From: Hyphomicrobiales bacterium
GTDB lineage: Bacteria > Pseudomonadota > Alphaproteobacteria > Rhizobiales > Aestuariivirgaceae
DNA length: 64,000 bases
Direction of reading: 5' to 3'
Assembly: GCA_016710435.1 (NCBI GenBank)
Contig: JADJVV010000001.1
Location: forward strand, 310,001 to 374,000
Shown one piece after another: positions 29,236-35,935 of this stretch. Position 1 is the first letter of the stretch, and every line of letters starts with the position of its first letter. The notes beneath the pieces are model-generated. The model was not told where the DNA came from and did no database searches. It saw only the letters and a program-made list of their open reading frames with translations. A program made the position numbers and the translations under genes.

Positions 29236-29290
29236 TGTTTCTCTCCGGGTTGTCAGCGTTGAACTTGACCCCTGTATGACCCCCCGCCCC

Positions 29291-29328
29291 GGAACCCACC
29301 CTGAATGCCCCGTTCATCTCGCGTTTAG
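29291..29328 (-). promoter_or_regulatory. Triple 11-bp direct-repeat box, copy 3
   Basis: On the minus strand the repeats are TAAACGCGAGA, TGAACGGGGCA and TTCAGGGTGGG, then TTCC, differing from copy 2 at four of 37 positions. A CATACA -10-like element lies 12 bases downstream, and the peptide ATG is 55 bases away. It sits in the region shared with divergent trxB. Confidence 0.6.
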
Positions 29329-29446
29329 GTGGACGCCTTTCGCTGGCCGGGAATCCAAGGTCCAACCGGGCATAACCATTGCGTGAAAGGATGGCCTGGC
29401 AGCAATCCTGGGGCGAAAGAACTCCACAGCCGGGCCTTGCGCCCCC

Positions 29447-29474
29447 TTGCGAGGCGTCCCATTTGAGCTATGCT
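29447..29474 (+). promoter_or_regulatory. Candidate sigma-70-type promoter of trxB
   Basis: TTGCGA and TATGCT are separated by 16 bases, about 49 bases before the trxB start. It is predicted from sequence alone. Confidence 0.3.
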
Positions 29475-29522
29475 AAATATTCATACCTGACGGTTTTCAT
29501 CTCAATTGCATTGGAATTCAGC

Positions 29523-30488
29523 ATGACGCCCCGCCACGTCCCGGTCTTGATCCTCGGCTCCGGCCCCGCCGGTTATACGGCTGCGATCTATGCCGCGCGC
29601 GCCATGCTCAAGCCGCTCGTCATTCAAGGCATCCAGCCCGGCGGGCAACTCACCATCACCACCGATGTTGAAAACTATCCCGGCTTTGCCAAGGCCATCC
29701 AGGGTCCGTGGCTGATGGAAGAGATGAAGGCCCAGGCCGAACATGTGGGCACCGAGGTCATCTCGGACACCATCGTGGAAGTGAAGCTGCAAAATCGCCC
29801 CGTCTGGTTGAAGGGTGACTCCGGCCAGGAATACACCTGTGATGCACTGATCATCTGCACCGGCGCACAAGCGAAGTGGTTGGGCCTGCCGAGCGAGCAG
29901 CAGTTCCAGGGCTTCGGCGTATCGGCCTGCGCCACCTGCGACGGCTTCTTCTATCGCAACAGGAAAGTGATCGTGGTGGGCGGCGGCAATTCGGCAGTGG
30001 AAGAAGCACTCTTCCTCACCAACTTCGCCAGCGAAGTCACGGTCGTGCACCGCCGCAACGAATTCAAGGCCGAGCGCATCCTGCAGGAGCGCCTCTTCAA
30101 TCACCCGAAGATCAAGGTGAAGTGGGATACCGCGCTTGATGAAGTGCTGGGCACCAGCGAACCGAAGGGCGTCACTTCCGTGCGCCTGAAGAACGTCAAG
30201 TCCGGCGCAACCGAAGTGGTGGAAACCGACGGCGTGTTCATCGCCATCGGCCACAAACCCGCAACCGATCTCTTTGTCGGGCAACTGCCCTTCAAGAATG
30301 GCGCCTATCTCGTCACCAAGCCGTGGTCCACGCAGACCGACATTCCCGGCGTCTTCGCGGCAGGCGACGTGACTGACGACGTTTATCGCCAGGCTGTCAC
30401 AGCGGCGGGCATGGGCTGCATGGCAGCACTGGAAGCGGAGCGCTACCTGCATGCGCAGGCCACCGCCCACAAGCAGGCAGCGGAGTAA
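29523..30488 (+). CDS. trxB: Thioredoxin reductase
   Basis: A 321-residue NADPH-dependent flavoprotein that keeps thioredoxin reduced. It has the FAD site VLILGSGPAGYTAAIYAARA, the redox-active CATC in VSACATCDGFFYRN, and the NADPH site VIVVGGGNSAVEEALFL. The final FAD motif is PGVFAAGDVTDDVYRQAVTA. Length and motif order are standard. lsrB follows after three bases, an arrangement conserved in rhizobia. That order suggests joint control of the thiol and oxidative-stress response. Confidence 0.96.
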   Translation: MTPRHVPVLILGSGPAGYTAAIYAARAMLKPLVIQGIQPGGQLTITTDVENYPGFAKAIQGPWLMEEMKAQAEHVGTEVISDTIVEVKLQNRPVWLKGDSGQEYTCDALIICTGAQAKWLGLPSEQQFQGFGVSACATCDGFFYRNRKVIVVGGGNSAVEEALFLTNFASEVTVVHRRNEFKAERILQERLFNHPKIKVKWDTALDEVLGTSEPKGVTSVRLKNVKSGATEVVETDGVFIAIGHKPATDLFVGQLPFKNGAYLVTKPWSTQTDIPGVFAAGDVTDDVYRQAVTAAGMGCMAALEAERYLHAQATAHKQAAE

Positions 30489-30491
30489 GGC

Positions 30492-31379
30492 ATGGACTGG
30501 GACAAGCTCCGCATCTTTCACGCCGTGGCCGACGCAGGCAGCTTCACGCATGCCGGTCACGAACTGAACCTCTCGCAGTCCGCCGTCAGCCGCCAGATCA
30601 GCGCGCTGGAGGAAGACCTGAACGTGCCTCTCTTCCACCGCCACGCGCGCGGCCTCATCCTCACCGAACAAGGCGAGGTCTTGTACCGCACGGCCCACGA
30701 CGTGTTCACCAAACTCGCCGCGGCAAAGACGCGGCTCATGGACTCGAAGGAAAAACCATCGGGCGAATTGCGCATCACCACAACGGTGGGCCTGGGCTCC
30801 ATCTGGCTCACGCCGCGCATCAAGGAGTTCATGGAACTCTACCCGGATATCCAGGTGCAGTTGCTGCTGGAAGACCAGGAACTCGACCTGTCCATGCGCG
30901 AGGCCGACGTGGCAATCCGCCTGCGCAGACCGACACAGCCCGATCTCATCCAGCGCAAGCTCTTCACCGTGCACCACCACGTCTATGCCTCGGTGGATTA
31001 CATCAAGAAGCACGGCATCCCGAAAGCGGCGGAGGATCTCGACAAGCACAAGATCCTGATCTTCGGCACCTCGGCAACCTATCTCAACAATCTGACGATG
31101 TTGCAGATGGCAGGCCGCGCCGAGGGCGATCCGCGTCCGGTGGCGCTCCGCGTCAACAGCGCCTACGGCCTGCGCCGTGCGGCGCAATCAGGTGCGGGCA
31201 TCGCCATCCTCGCCGACTATCTGGTCGCCCCGGACATGAACCTCGTGCAGATCGACCTGCCCATCGACACGCCGGAATACGACACGTACTTCGTCTATCC
31301 CGAGGAACTGAAGGAAACCAAGCGCGTCACCGCCTTCAGGGACTTCCTCGTGTCGAAGGCCAAGGAGTGGAGTTTCTGA
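30492..31379 (+). CDS. lsrB: LysR-family regulator of the LsrB/VtlR type
   Basis: A 295-residue LysR regulator. The N-terminal winged helix (MDWDKLRIFHAVADAGSFTH, then AGHELNLSQSAVSRQISALE) is followed by a periplasmic-binding-like effector domain. LsrB in Sinorhizobium and VtlR in Brucella have this N-terminus and sit directly behind trxB. They control oxidative-stress, lipopolysaccharide and small-RNA genes. The assignment rests on that sequence similarity and synteny. The gene is three bases from trxB. Confidence 0.85.
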   Translation: MDWDKLRIFHAVADAGSFTHAGHELNLSQSAVSRQISALEEDLNVPLFHRHARGLILTEQGEVLYRTAHDVFTKLAAAKTRLMDSKEKPSGELRITTTVGLGSIWLTPRIKEFMELYPDIQVQLLLEDQELDLSMREADVAIRLRRPTQPDLIQRKLFTVHHHVYASVDYIKKHGIPKAAEDLDKHKILIFGTSATYLNNLTMLQMAGRAEGDPRPVALRVNSAYGLRRAAQSGAGIAILADYLVAPDMNLVQIDLPIDTPEYDTYFVYPEELKETKRVTAFRDFLVSKAKEWSF

Positions 31380-31412
31380 GGCGACGCGAAAGGCAACAAT
31401 CCAGCCCAGTCC

Positions 31413-31844
31413 ATGGCCGACACACTGACCAATCAAGAACGCAGCGAAAGAATGAGATTGGTGAAGTCGCGCAACACGGGCGCGGAGGTTGCGGTTCGGA
31501 AATTGATCTGGTCTCTCGGCTATCGCTATTCGCTGCGTCACAATGATTTGCCCGGACGACCGGACATCATATTACCACGCCACAAGGCAGTAGTGTTTGT
31601 CCATGGCTGCTTCTGGCATCGCCACGCATCCAAGAGGTGCAAGTTGGCTCGACTGCCGAAATCCAATCTAGAGTTCTGGCTTCCAAAACTGACGGAGAAC
31701 AGGCGGCGGGACCGCAGGACCATGCGCAAACTGAAGGCGATGGGATGGAAAATTCTGGTTGTCTGGGAATGTGAAATTGATAAGAAGGAACAATTAAAGA
31801 ACGTCATATGCGCTTTCTTGGGGGATGGACGTGCAAGCAATTGA
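31413..31844 (+). CDS. vsr: Very short patch repair endonuclease (Vsr)
   Basis: A 143-residue Vsr nuclease that nicks beside T:G mismatches produced by deamination of 5-methylcytosine. Key residues are in place: the N-terminal zinc/intercalating region RSERMRLVKSRNTGAEV, the catalytic Asp in DLPGRPDIILP, and the His residues in VFVHGCFWHRHASKRC. The C-terminal VVWECEIDKK is typical. It precedes and overlaps the C5-methylase gene by 20 bases, the expected partnership. Base composition is visibly less GC-rich than in lsrB, marking the start of an acquired cassette. Confidence 0.95.
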   Translation: MADTLTNQERSERMRLVKSRNTGAEVAVRKLIWSLGYRYSLRHNDLPGRPDIILPRHKAVVFVHGCFWHRHASKRCKLARLPKSNLEFWLPKLTENRRRDRRTMRKLKAMGWKILVVWECEIDKKEQLKNVICAFLGDGRASN

Positions 31845-32982
31845 GCTCTTCGCCGGAGCAGGAGGATTGGGCCTCGGGGTTGGTCAGGCAGGTTTCAAAC
31901 CTGTCATGATTGCCGAGTGGGATCATTGGAGTTGCGAGAACTTGCGTTTGAACAAGCAACGCGGTCGTCCCCTTCACGGCTGGCCAATGCCCGAGGAGAA
32001 GGATGTGCGAAGCCTGAGCTATCTTTCTTTCTGTGGAAAGGTGGCATTGATTTCCGGAGGACCGCCCTGTCAGCCTTTCTCGATGGGTGGGAAGCACCGT
32101 GCGCATGAAGATAGACGTGACATGTGGCCGGAAGCTGTTCGTGCGGTGCGAGAAGCAAGGCCGCAAGCGTTTCTCTTTGAGAACGTAAAGGGACTCACGC
32201 GACAATCGTTTGCCACCTATGTGTCATACGTCGAACTGCAACTGAAATACCCAAGCCTTCACAAGAAGACGACCGAGGACTGGGCCGGGCACTTGGCGCG
32301 GCTTCAACAGCACGAGTTGGGCAGGCCCAAGGATTCGGAGGAGTACCGCGTCATCTTTTTCTCCCTGAACGCAGCCGACTACGGTGTGCCCCAGAGGCGG
32401 GAACGGGTAATGTTCGTTGGGTTCAGGTCCGATCTGGAGATCAGTTGGTCACCACCCAAGCCTTCACATTCCTCTGAGGCACTGATTTGGGCAAAATGCC
32501 GCGATCATTCATATTGGGACAAGCACCGGATCAAGCATGCGGATCGCATTCATTCTGCACGGGAGATGGTATACGCAACCCGGATGGAAGAAAAGCCCAA
32601 TGGAAAACCATGGGTCACAACACGTGACGCAATTTGTGACTTACCAAACCCTGAACTGGGCGAATGCCAAATCTCCAATCACAAACATCAGGCTGGCGCA
32701 CGATCATATCCTGGTCACACGGGCAGTCCGCTTGATGAACCGGCGAAAACGCTAAAAGCAGGTGTGCACGGGGTGCCTGGCGGAGAGAACATGCTGGTGA
32801 AGTCAGATGGTTCCGTACGGTACTTCACCGTGAGGGAATCTGCCCGTCTGCAAACTTTTCCTGATTCATACCTCTTTGGAGGCAGTTGGACGGAATCAAT
32901 GCGGCAACTCGGGAACGCGGTACCCGTAAAGCTGGCGAAGGTGGTTGCGGCGGACATCGCAAAACGACTGCGGAATACGTGA
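31825..32982 (+). CDS. DNA (cytosine-5-)-methyltransferase of a type II restriction system
   Basis: A 385-residue C5 methylase. Motif I is AIELFAGAGGLGLGVGQAG, and motif IV GGPPCQPFSMGG has the catalytic Cys. Motif VI is FLFENVKGL, motif VIII is VPQRRERVMFVGF, and motif X RQLGNAVPVKLAKVVAADIA ends the protein. The target recognition region lies between motifs VIII and IX. It overlaps vsr upstream and shares one base with the nuclease gene downstream (TGATG). Given the Eco29kI-type nuclease, the protected site may be CCGCGG, but that is inference. Confidence 0.95.
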   Translation: MDVQAIELFAGAGGLGLGVGQAGFKPVMIAEWDHWSCENLRLNKQRGRPLHGWPMPEEKDVRSLSYLSFCGKVALISGGPPCQPFSMGGKHRAHEDRRDMWPEAVRAVREARPQAFLFENVKGLTRQSFATYVSYVELQLKYPSLHKKTTEDWAGHLARLQQHELGRPKDSEEYRVIFFSLNAADYGVPQRRERVMFVGFRSDLEISWSPPKPSHSSEALIWAKCRDHSYWDKHRIKHADRIHSAREMVYATRMEEKPNGKPWVTTRDAICDLPNPELGECQISNHKHQAGARSYPGHTGSPLDEPAKTLKAGVHGVPGGENMLVKSDGSVRYFTVRESARLQTFPDSYLFGGSWTESMRQLGNAVPVKLAKVVAADIAKRLRNT

Positions 32983-33470
32983 TGAACAAGCCTTCAAGTG
33001 GTCAGGCCACCCCAAATCTTTCGGGCGATCCACACTATTTTCAGTTCGACTTGGACCTTGGCATCAAGAGTCAAGTTGTCGAAAAACTTGAAAGCAGCCC
33101 ACTTCTTCCGTTGTCAAAGACAGCAGGCCCCAACACCAGTGGTATCTACGCTCTCTATTTGAAGAGGCATCTGGTGTATATTGGCAAGGCATCGCGCGGG
33201 ACAACAAGCAGCAAGCGCACATTGCGGTCGCGGCTAAGCGAACATTGCACCAAGATCGCGGGCCGCAAAAATATTTCTCTCAACGATATCGAATGCAGAT
33301 ACTTGGTATTCGACAGTGAATGGTGGGTCTTCGCGGCGGAGTTCGCGCTGATCACACACTATGATCCGGAGTGGAACGCCAGTGGCTTTGGAAGCAAGAC
33401 GCCCGGGATAGGCCGACCCGGCACCAGCCGCGTCAGCAAATTTGACCAACAGTTTCCCAAGGCAAAATAG
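32982..33470 (+). CDS. Eco29kI-family GIY-YIG restriction endonuclease
   Basis: A 162-residue nuclease. The GIY-YIG core is SGIYALYLKRHLVYIGKASR, with a downstream Arg in LRSRLSEHC. The WWVFAAEFALITHYDPEWN segment carries the metal-binding Glu, and the C-terminus is GFGSKTPGIGRPG. This pattern is that of Eco29kI-like type II enzymes, whose characterised members cut CCGCGG. It is somewhat shorter than Eco29kI (about 214 residues). It shares one base with the methylase gene, so methylase is translated first, the safe order for a restriction system. Confidence 0.88.
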   Translation: MNKPSSGQATPNLSGDPHYFQFDLDLGIKSQVVEKLESSPLLPLSKTAGPNTSGIYALYLKRHLVYIGKASRGTTSSKRTLRSRLSEHCTKIAGRKNISLNDIECRYLVFDSEWWVFAAEFALITHYDPEWNASGFGSKTPGIGRPGTSRVSKFDQQFPKAK

Positions 33471-33605
33471 CTTCTGGTCTAATGCCCGACACGTCTTTGC
33501 AGAGTGTCACGCGTGTCTGAGCTGCGAACATGGCATTGCGTGAGTGGGATGTGACGATTGAAAAATGTTGCATTGGAACGAACCCGCACAACTGCTGGAC
33601 ACTGC

Positions 33606-34001
33606 TCAGTCAAAATCCCGCCGCTGCAGTGTCAACAGCATTGCGCCCTTGGCGTCTTTCAGCACCAGCTTGAGATGACTGATGTCGGCTTCGTGGGTAG
33701 CGGTGAGCGCTGCACTCACGCGTTGTTCGGTCTTCATGTTGGCGGGCGGACATGCCATGCGTGTCGTCGCCAGCGGTCCGAAGCTCAGCCTGAAATCATC
33801 CTGCGCATAGGTGCCGGTGAAGCGGTTGCAGCCCAGCGTGCCCCAGACCTTGTTGCCCGGCTCGAACTTCACCATCACCGCGAATTTCCCGGTGTCGCTG
33901 CCCTCGCCCCACTCCGAGCCTGCAAGCGACATGACGCCATCGGCGTGGACGACTGAAAACAGCGAAGTGGCAAAAACGGCAGAGAGTAGGATGGCGCGCA
34001 T
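33606..34001 (-). CDS. Secreted META-domain (HslJ-like) protein
   Basis: A 131-residue protein with a signal peptide (MRAILLSAVFATSLFSVVHA) and a META domain. The domain is recognisable from VWGTLGCNRFTGTYAQDD and LSFGPLATTRMACPPAN. HslJ, the E. coli relative, is a heat-inducible envelope protein linked to novobiocin resistance. The exact role is unknown. An AGGAG ribosome site favours the ATG at 34001 over the longer frame to 34052. It closes the region to the right of the restriction cassette. Confidence 0.85.
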   Translation of the reverse strand: MRAILLSAVFATSLFSVVHADGVMSLAGSEWGEGSDTGKFAVMVKFEPGNKVWGTLGCNRFTGTYAQDDFRLSFGPLATTRMACPPANMKTEQRVSAALTATHEADISHLKLVLKDAKGAMLLTLQRRDFD

Positions 34002-34104
34002 GGGGGTCTCCTCTGAGAGCCGTTTATAGCCACGTCCGCTCCCGAAAAGCACCCCACTTTCCGCCTATTTCGCACATGCGAAAGGGTGCTAGGTTTGAAC
34101 GATC

Positions 34105-35082
34105 ATGTCATTCAAAACCATCACCCTCGCACCCAACCGCCTGAACCGCAGCGAACTCGCCGTGCCGGGCTCCAATGCCAAGCTGTTCGAGAAGGCCGCG
34201 AAATCCGCAGCCGACGTGATCTTCCTCGACCTCGAGGATGCGGTGGCCCCGGATGACAAGCCGCAGGCCCGCAAGAACATCATTCAGGCGATCGGCGATG
34301 TGGACTGGGGTACCAAGACGCTGGCCGTACGCATCAATGGCCTCGACACGCACTTCATGTACCGTGATGTGGTAGACGTGCTGGAGCAATGCTCCGGCCG
34401 CCTCGATCTCATCATGATCCCGAAAGTGGGCACAGCGGCGGATGTCTACGCCGTCGATATGCTGGTAACGCAGATCGAGACCGCCATGGGCCGCAAGAAG
34501 CGCGTCGGCTTCGAACTCATCATCGAGACGGCGCTGGGCATGCAGAACATCCACGAGATTGCGGCCGCAAGCCCGCGCAATGAATCGCTGCACTTCGGCG
34601 TCGCCGACTATGCTGCCTCCACCCGCGCCCGCACAACCTCGATCGGTGGCGCCAATCCCGATTATGCGGTGCTCACCGACGCCAACGAGGCGGGCACGCG
34701 CGACACCCATTGGGGTGACATGTGGCACTACGCCATCTCGCGCATGGTGGTGGCGGCCCGTGCCAATGGCCTTCGTGCCGTGGATGGTCCCTTCGGCAAT
34801 TTTTCCGATGCCGACGGTTATCGCTCCGCCGCGCGCCGCGCCGCTGTTCTCGGCTGCGAAGGTAAATGGGCGATCCACCCATCGCAAGTGGCACTCGGCA
34901 ACGAAGTGTTCTCGCCGTCGGAAAAGGACGTGGCCCAGGCCCGCCGCATCATCGCCGCCATGAAGGAGGCGGAAGCGCAGGGCAAGGGCGCCGTTTCGCT
35001 CGATGGCCGCCTCATCGACTACGCTTCCATCCGCCAGGCAGAAGTGCTGGTGAAGAAGGCCGAGGAAATCGCCGCTCTCTGA
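34105..35082 (+). CDS. Malyl-CoA/beta-methylmalyl-CoA lyase-type (HpcH/HpaI, CitE-like) enzyme
   Basis: A 325-residue TIM-barrel lyase. It closely follows Rhodobacter Mcl1: FLDLEDAVAPDDKPQARKNI, VRINGLDTHFMYRDVVDVLE, IMIPKVGTAADVYAVD, DGPFGNFSDADGYRSAARRA, then GKWAIHPSQVALGNEVFSPS. The acidic metal ligands and the arginine for the CoA thioester are in these motifs. The enzyme cleaves malyl-CoA to glyoxylate and acetyl-CoA, or methylmalyl-CoA to glyoxylate and propionyl-CoA, in the serine or ethylmalonyl-CoA cycle. Activity as malyl-CoA thioesterase (Mcl2) is an alternative. Confidence 0.85.
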   Translation: MSFKTITLAPNRLNRSELAVPGSNAKLFEKAAKSAADVIFLDLEDAVAPDDKPQARKNIIQAIGDVDWGTKTLAVRINGLDTHFMYRDVVDVLEQCSGRLDLIMIPKVGTAADVYAVDMLVTQIETAMGRKKRVGFELIIETALGMQNIHEIAAASPRNESLHFGVADYAASTRARTTSIGGANPDYAVLTDANEAGTRDTHWGDMWHYAISRMVVAARANGLRAVDGPFGNFSDADGYRSAARRAAVLGCEGKWAIHPSQVALGNEVFSPSEKDVAQARRIIAAMKEAEAQGKGAVSLDGRLIDYASIRQAEVLVKKAEEIAAL

Positions 35083-35085
35083 GCC

Positions 35086-35685
35086 TCAGTGCCGCAGCAT
35101 CGGCCACAGCGACGCCAGGAGCGACAGGGCCAGCACTATGTTGATGGCTCGGAAATAGCGGGGGTCCGTCAGAACCTGCCGCAAGCCTGCGCCAAACACC
35201 GTCCAGCTCGTCGAACTGACAATGCTCATGACGAAGAACACGGCCACGATTGCAGCCACACTGAGCATGTAATCCGAGGTGAGCGTGAAGGCAGCAATGG
35301 ACGAGACGGCCATGATCCACGCCTTGCCGTTGACCCACTGGAACAGCGCCGCCCCGATGAAGCCCATAGGTTTCCCCTCCCCCGCGCCGTCACCTTGCTT
35401 CGGCACAGCCGTTGCAATCTTCCAGGCGAGCCACAGCATGTAGGCGCCGCTGATGAGCTTGAGCGCCGTGTAGGCACCGGGAAACAGCTCAAACACCTGG
35501 CCCAGCCCCAATCCCACCAGCAACACCATCAGCGGCCAGCCCACCACGATCCCCGCCACATGCGGCAGGGTGCGGCGCACGCCATAGTTCACGCCGGACG
35601 CCATGAGCATGATGTTGTTGGGCCCCGGCGAGATGGCCGTGACAAAGCAGAAGGCGGCAAGGGCGGCGATATGCTCAGACGTCAT
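35086..35685 (-). CDS. LysE/RhtB-family amino-acid exporter
   Basis: A 199-residue inner-membrane protein with about six helices. The family signature ISPGPNNIMLMASGVNYGVR is in the first third, and WVNGKAWIMAVS follows later. Members export amino acids such as lysine, threonine or homoserine lactone. The substrate cannot be read. The ATG at 35685 is chosen because it lies at the first helix; the frame is open a further 76 codons without family similarity. It converges with the malyl-CoA lyase gene three bases apart. Confidence 0.88.
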   Translation of the reverse strand: MTSEHIAALAAFCFVTAISPGPNNIMLMASGVNYGVRRTLPHVAGIVVGWPLMVLLVGLGLGQVFELFPGAYTALKLISGAYMLWLAWKIATAVPKQGDGAGEGKPMGFIGAALFQWVNGKAWIMAVSSIAAFTLTSDYMLSVAAIVAVFFVMSIVSSTSWTVFGAGLRQVLTDPRYFRAINIVLALSLLASLWPMLRH

Positions 35686-35797
35686 GCTGGCCCCATAGCA
35701 GGAATCCCGGGCCGTGCGCCGCCCCTCACATGCGCGCCGCTCATGGCTGGCTTGCCCGCGCCCCGTCTTGCAGGCGCACCCGCAAATACGGATAGTC

Positions 35798-35926
35798 ACA
35801 GGTGTCCGGCGCCGCTCACCTCCCCAGTGGCCGCGTCCGATCCCCTGCGTATCAGGGCTCCCCGCCGAACGGGAGACAACTCGATCCCATTGATCACAGG
35901 CCGGTCTTCGCACCGGCCTTTTTGTT
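35798..35926 (+). ncRNA. Candidate orphan intergenic sRNA
   Basis: The 250-base gap between two minus-strand genes holds a plus-strand terminator with no plus-strand gene before it. A possible promoter lies at 35768-35796 (TTGCAG, 17 bases, GATAGT). The predicted transcript is about 130 nt and contains CGATCCCCTGC (35838-35848), also found in both RNA elements at 14.1 and 17.6 kb. No ORF with a ribosome site is visible. Confidence 0.4.
35898..35926 (+). terminator. Rho-independent terminator on the + strand
   Basis: The stem GGCCGGT with ACCGGCC (35899-35905 and 35912-35918) has a six-base loop, then TTTTTG. The T run exists only on the + strand. Confidence 0.85.
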
Positions 35927-35935
35927 GGGACTGCC

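Noticed and set aside
29502..31187. 561-codon minus-strand frame spanning trxB and lsrB
   Set aside because: It runs antisense through two well-recognised genes and has no family motif.
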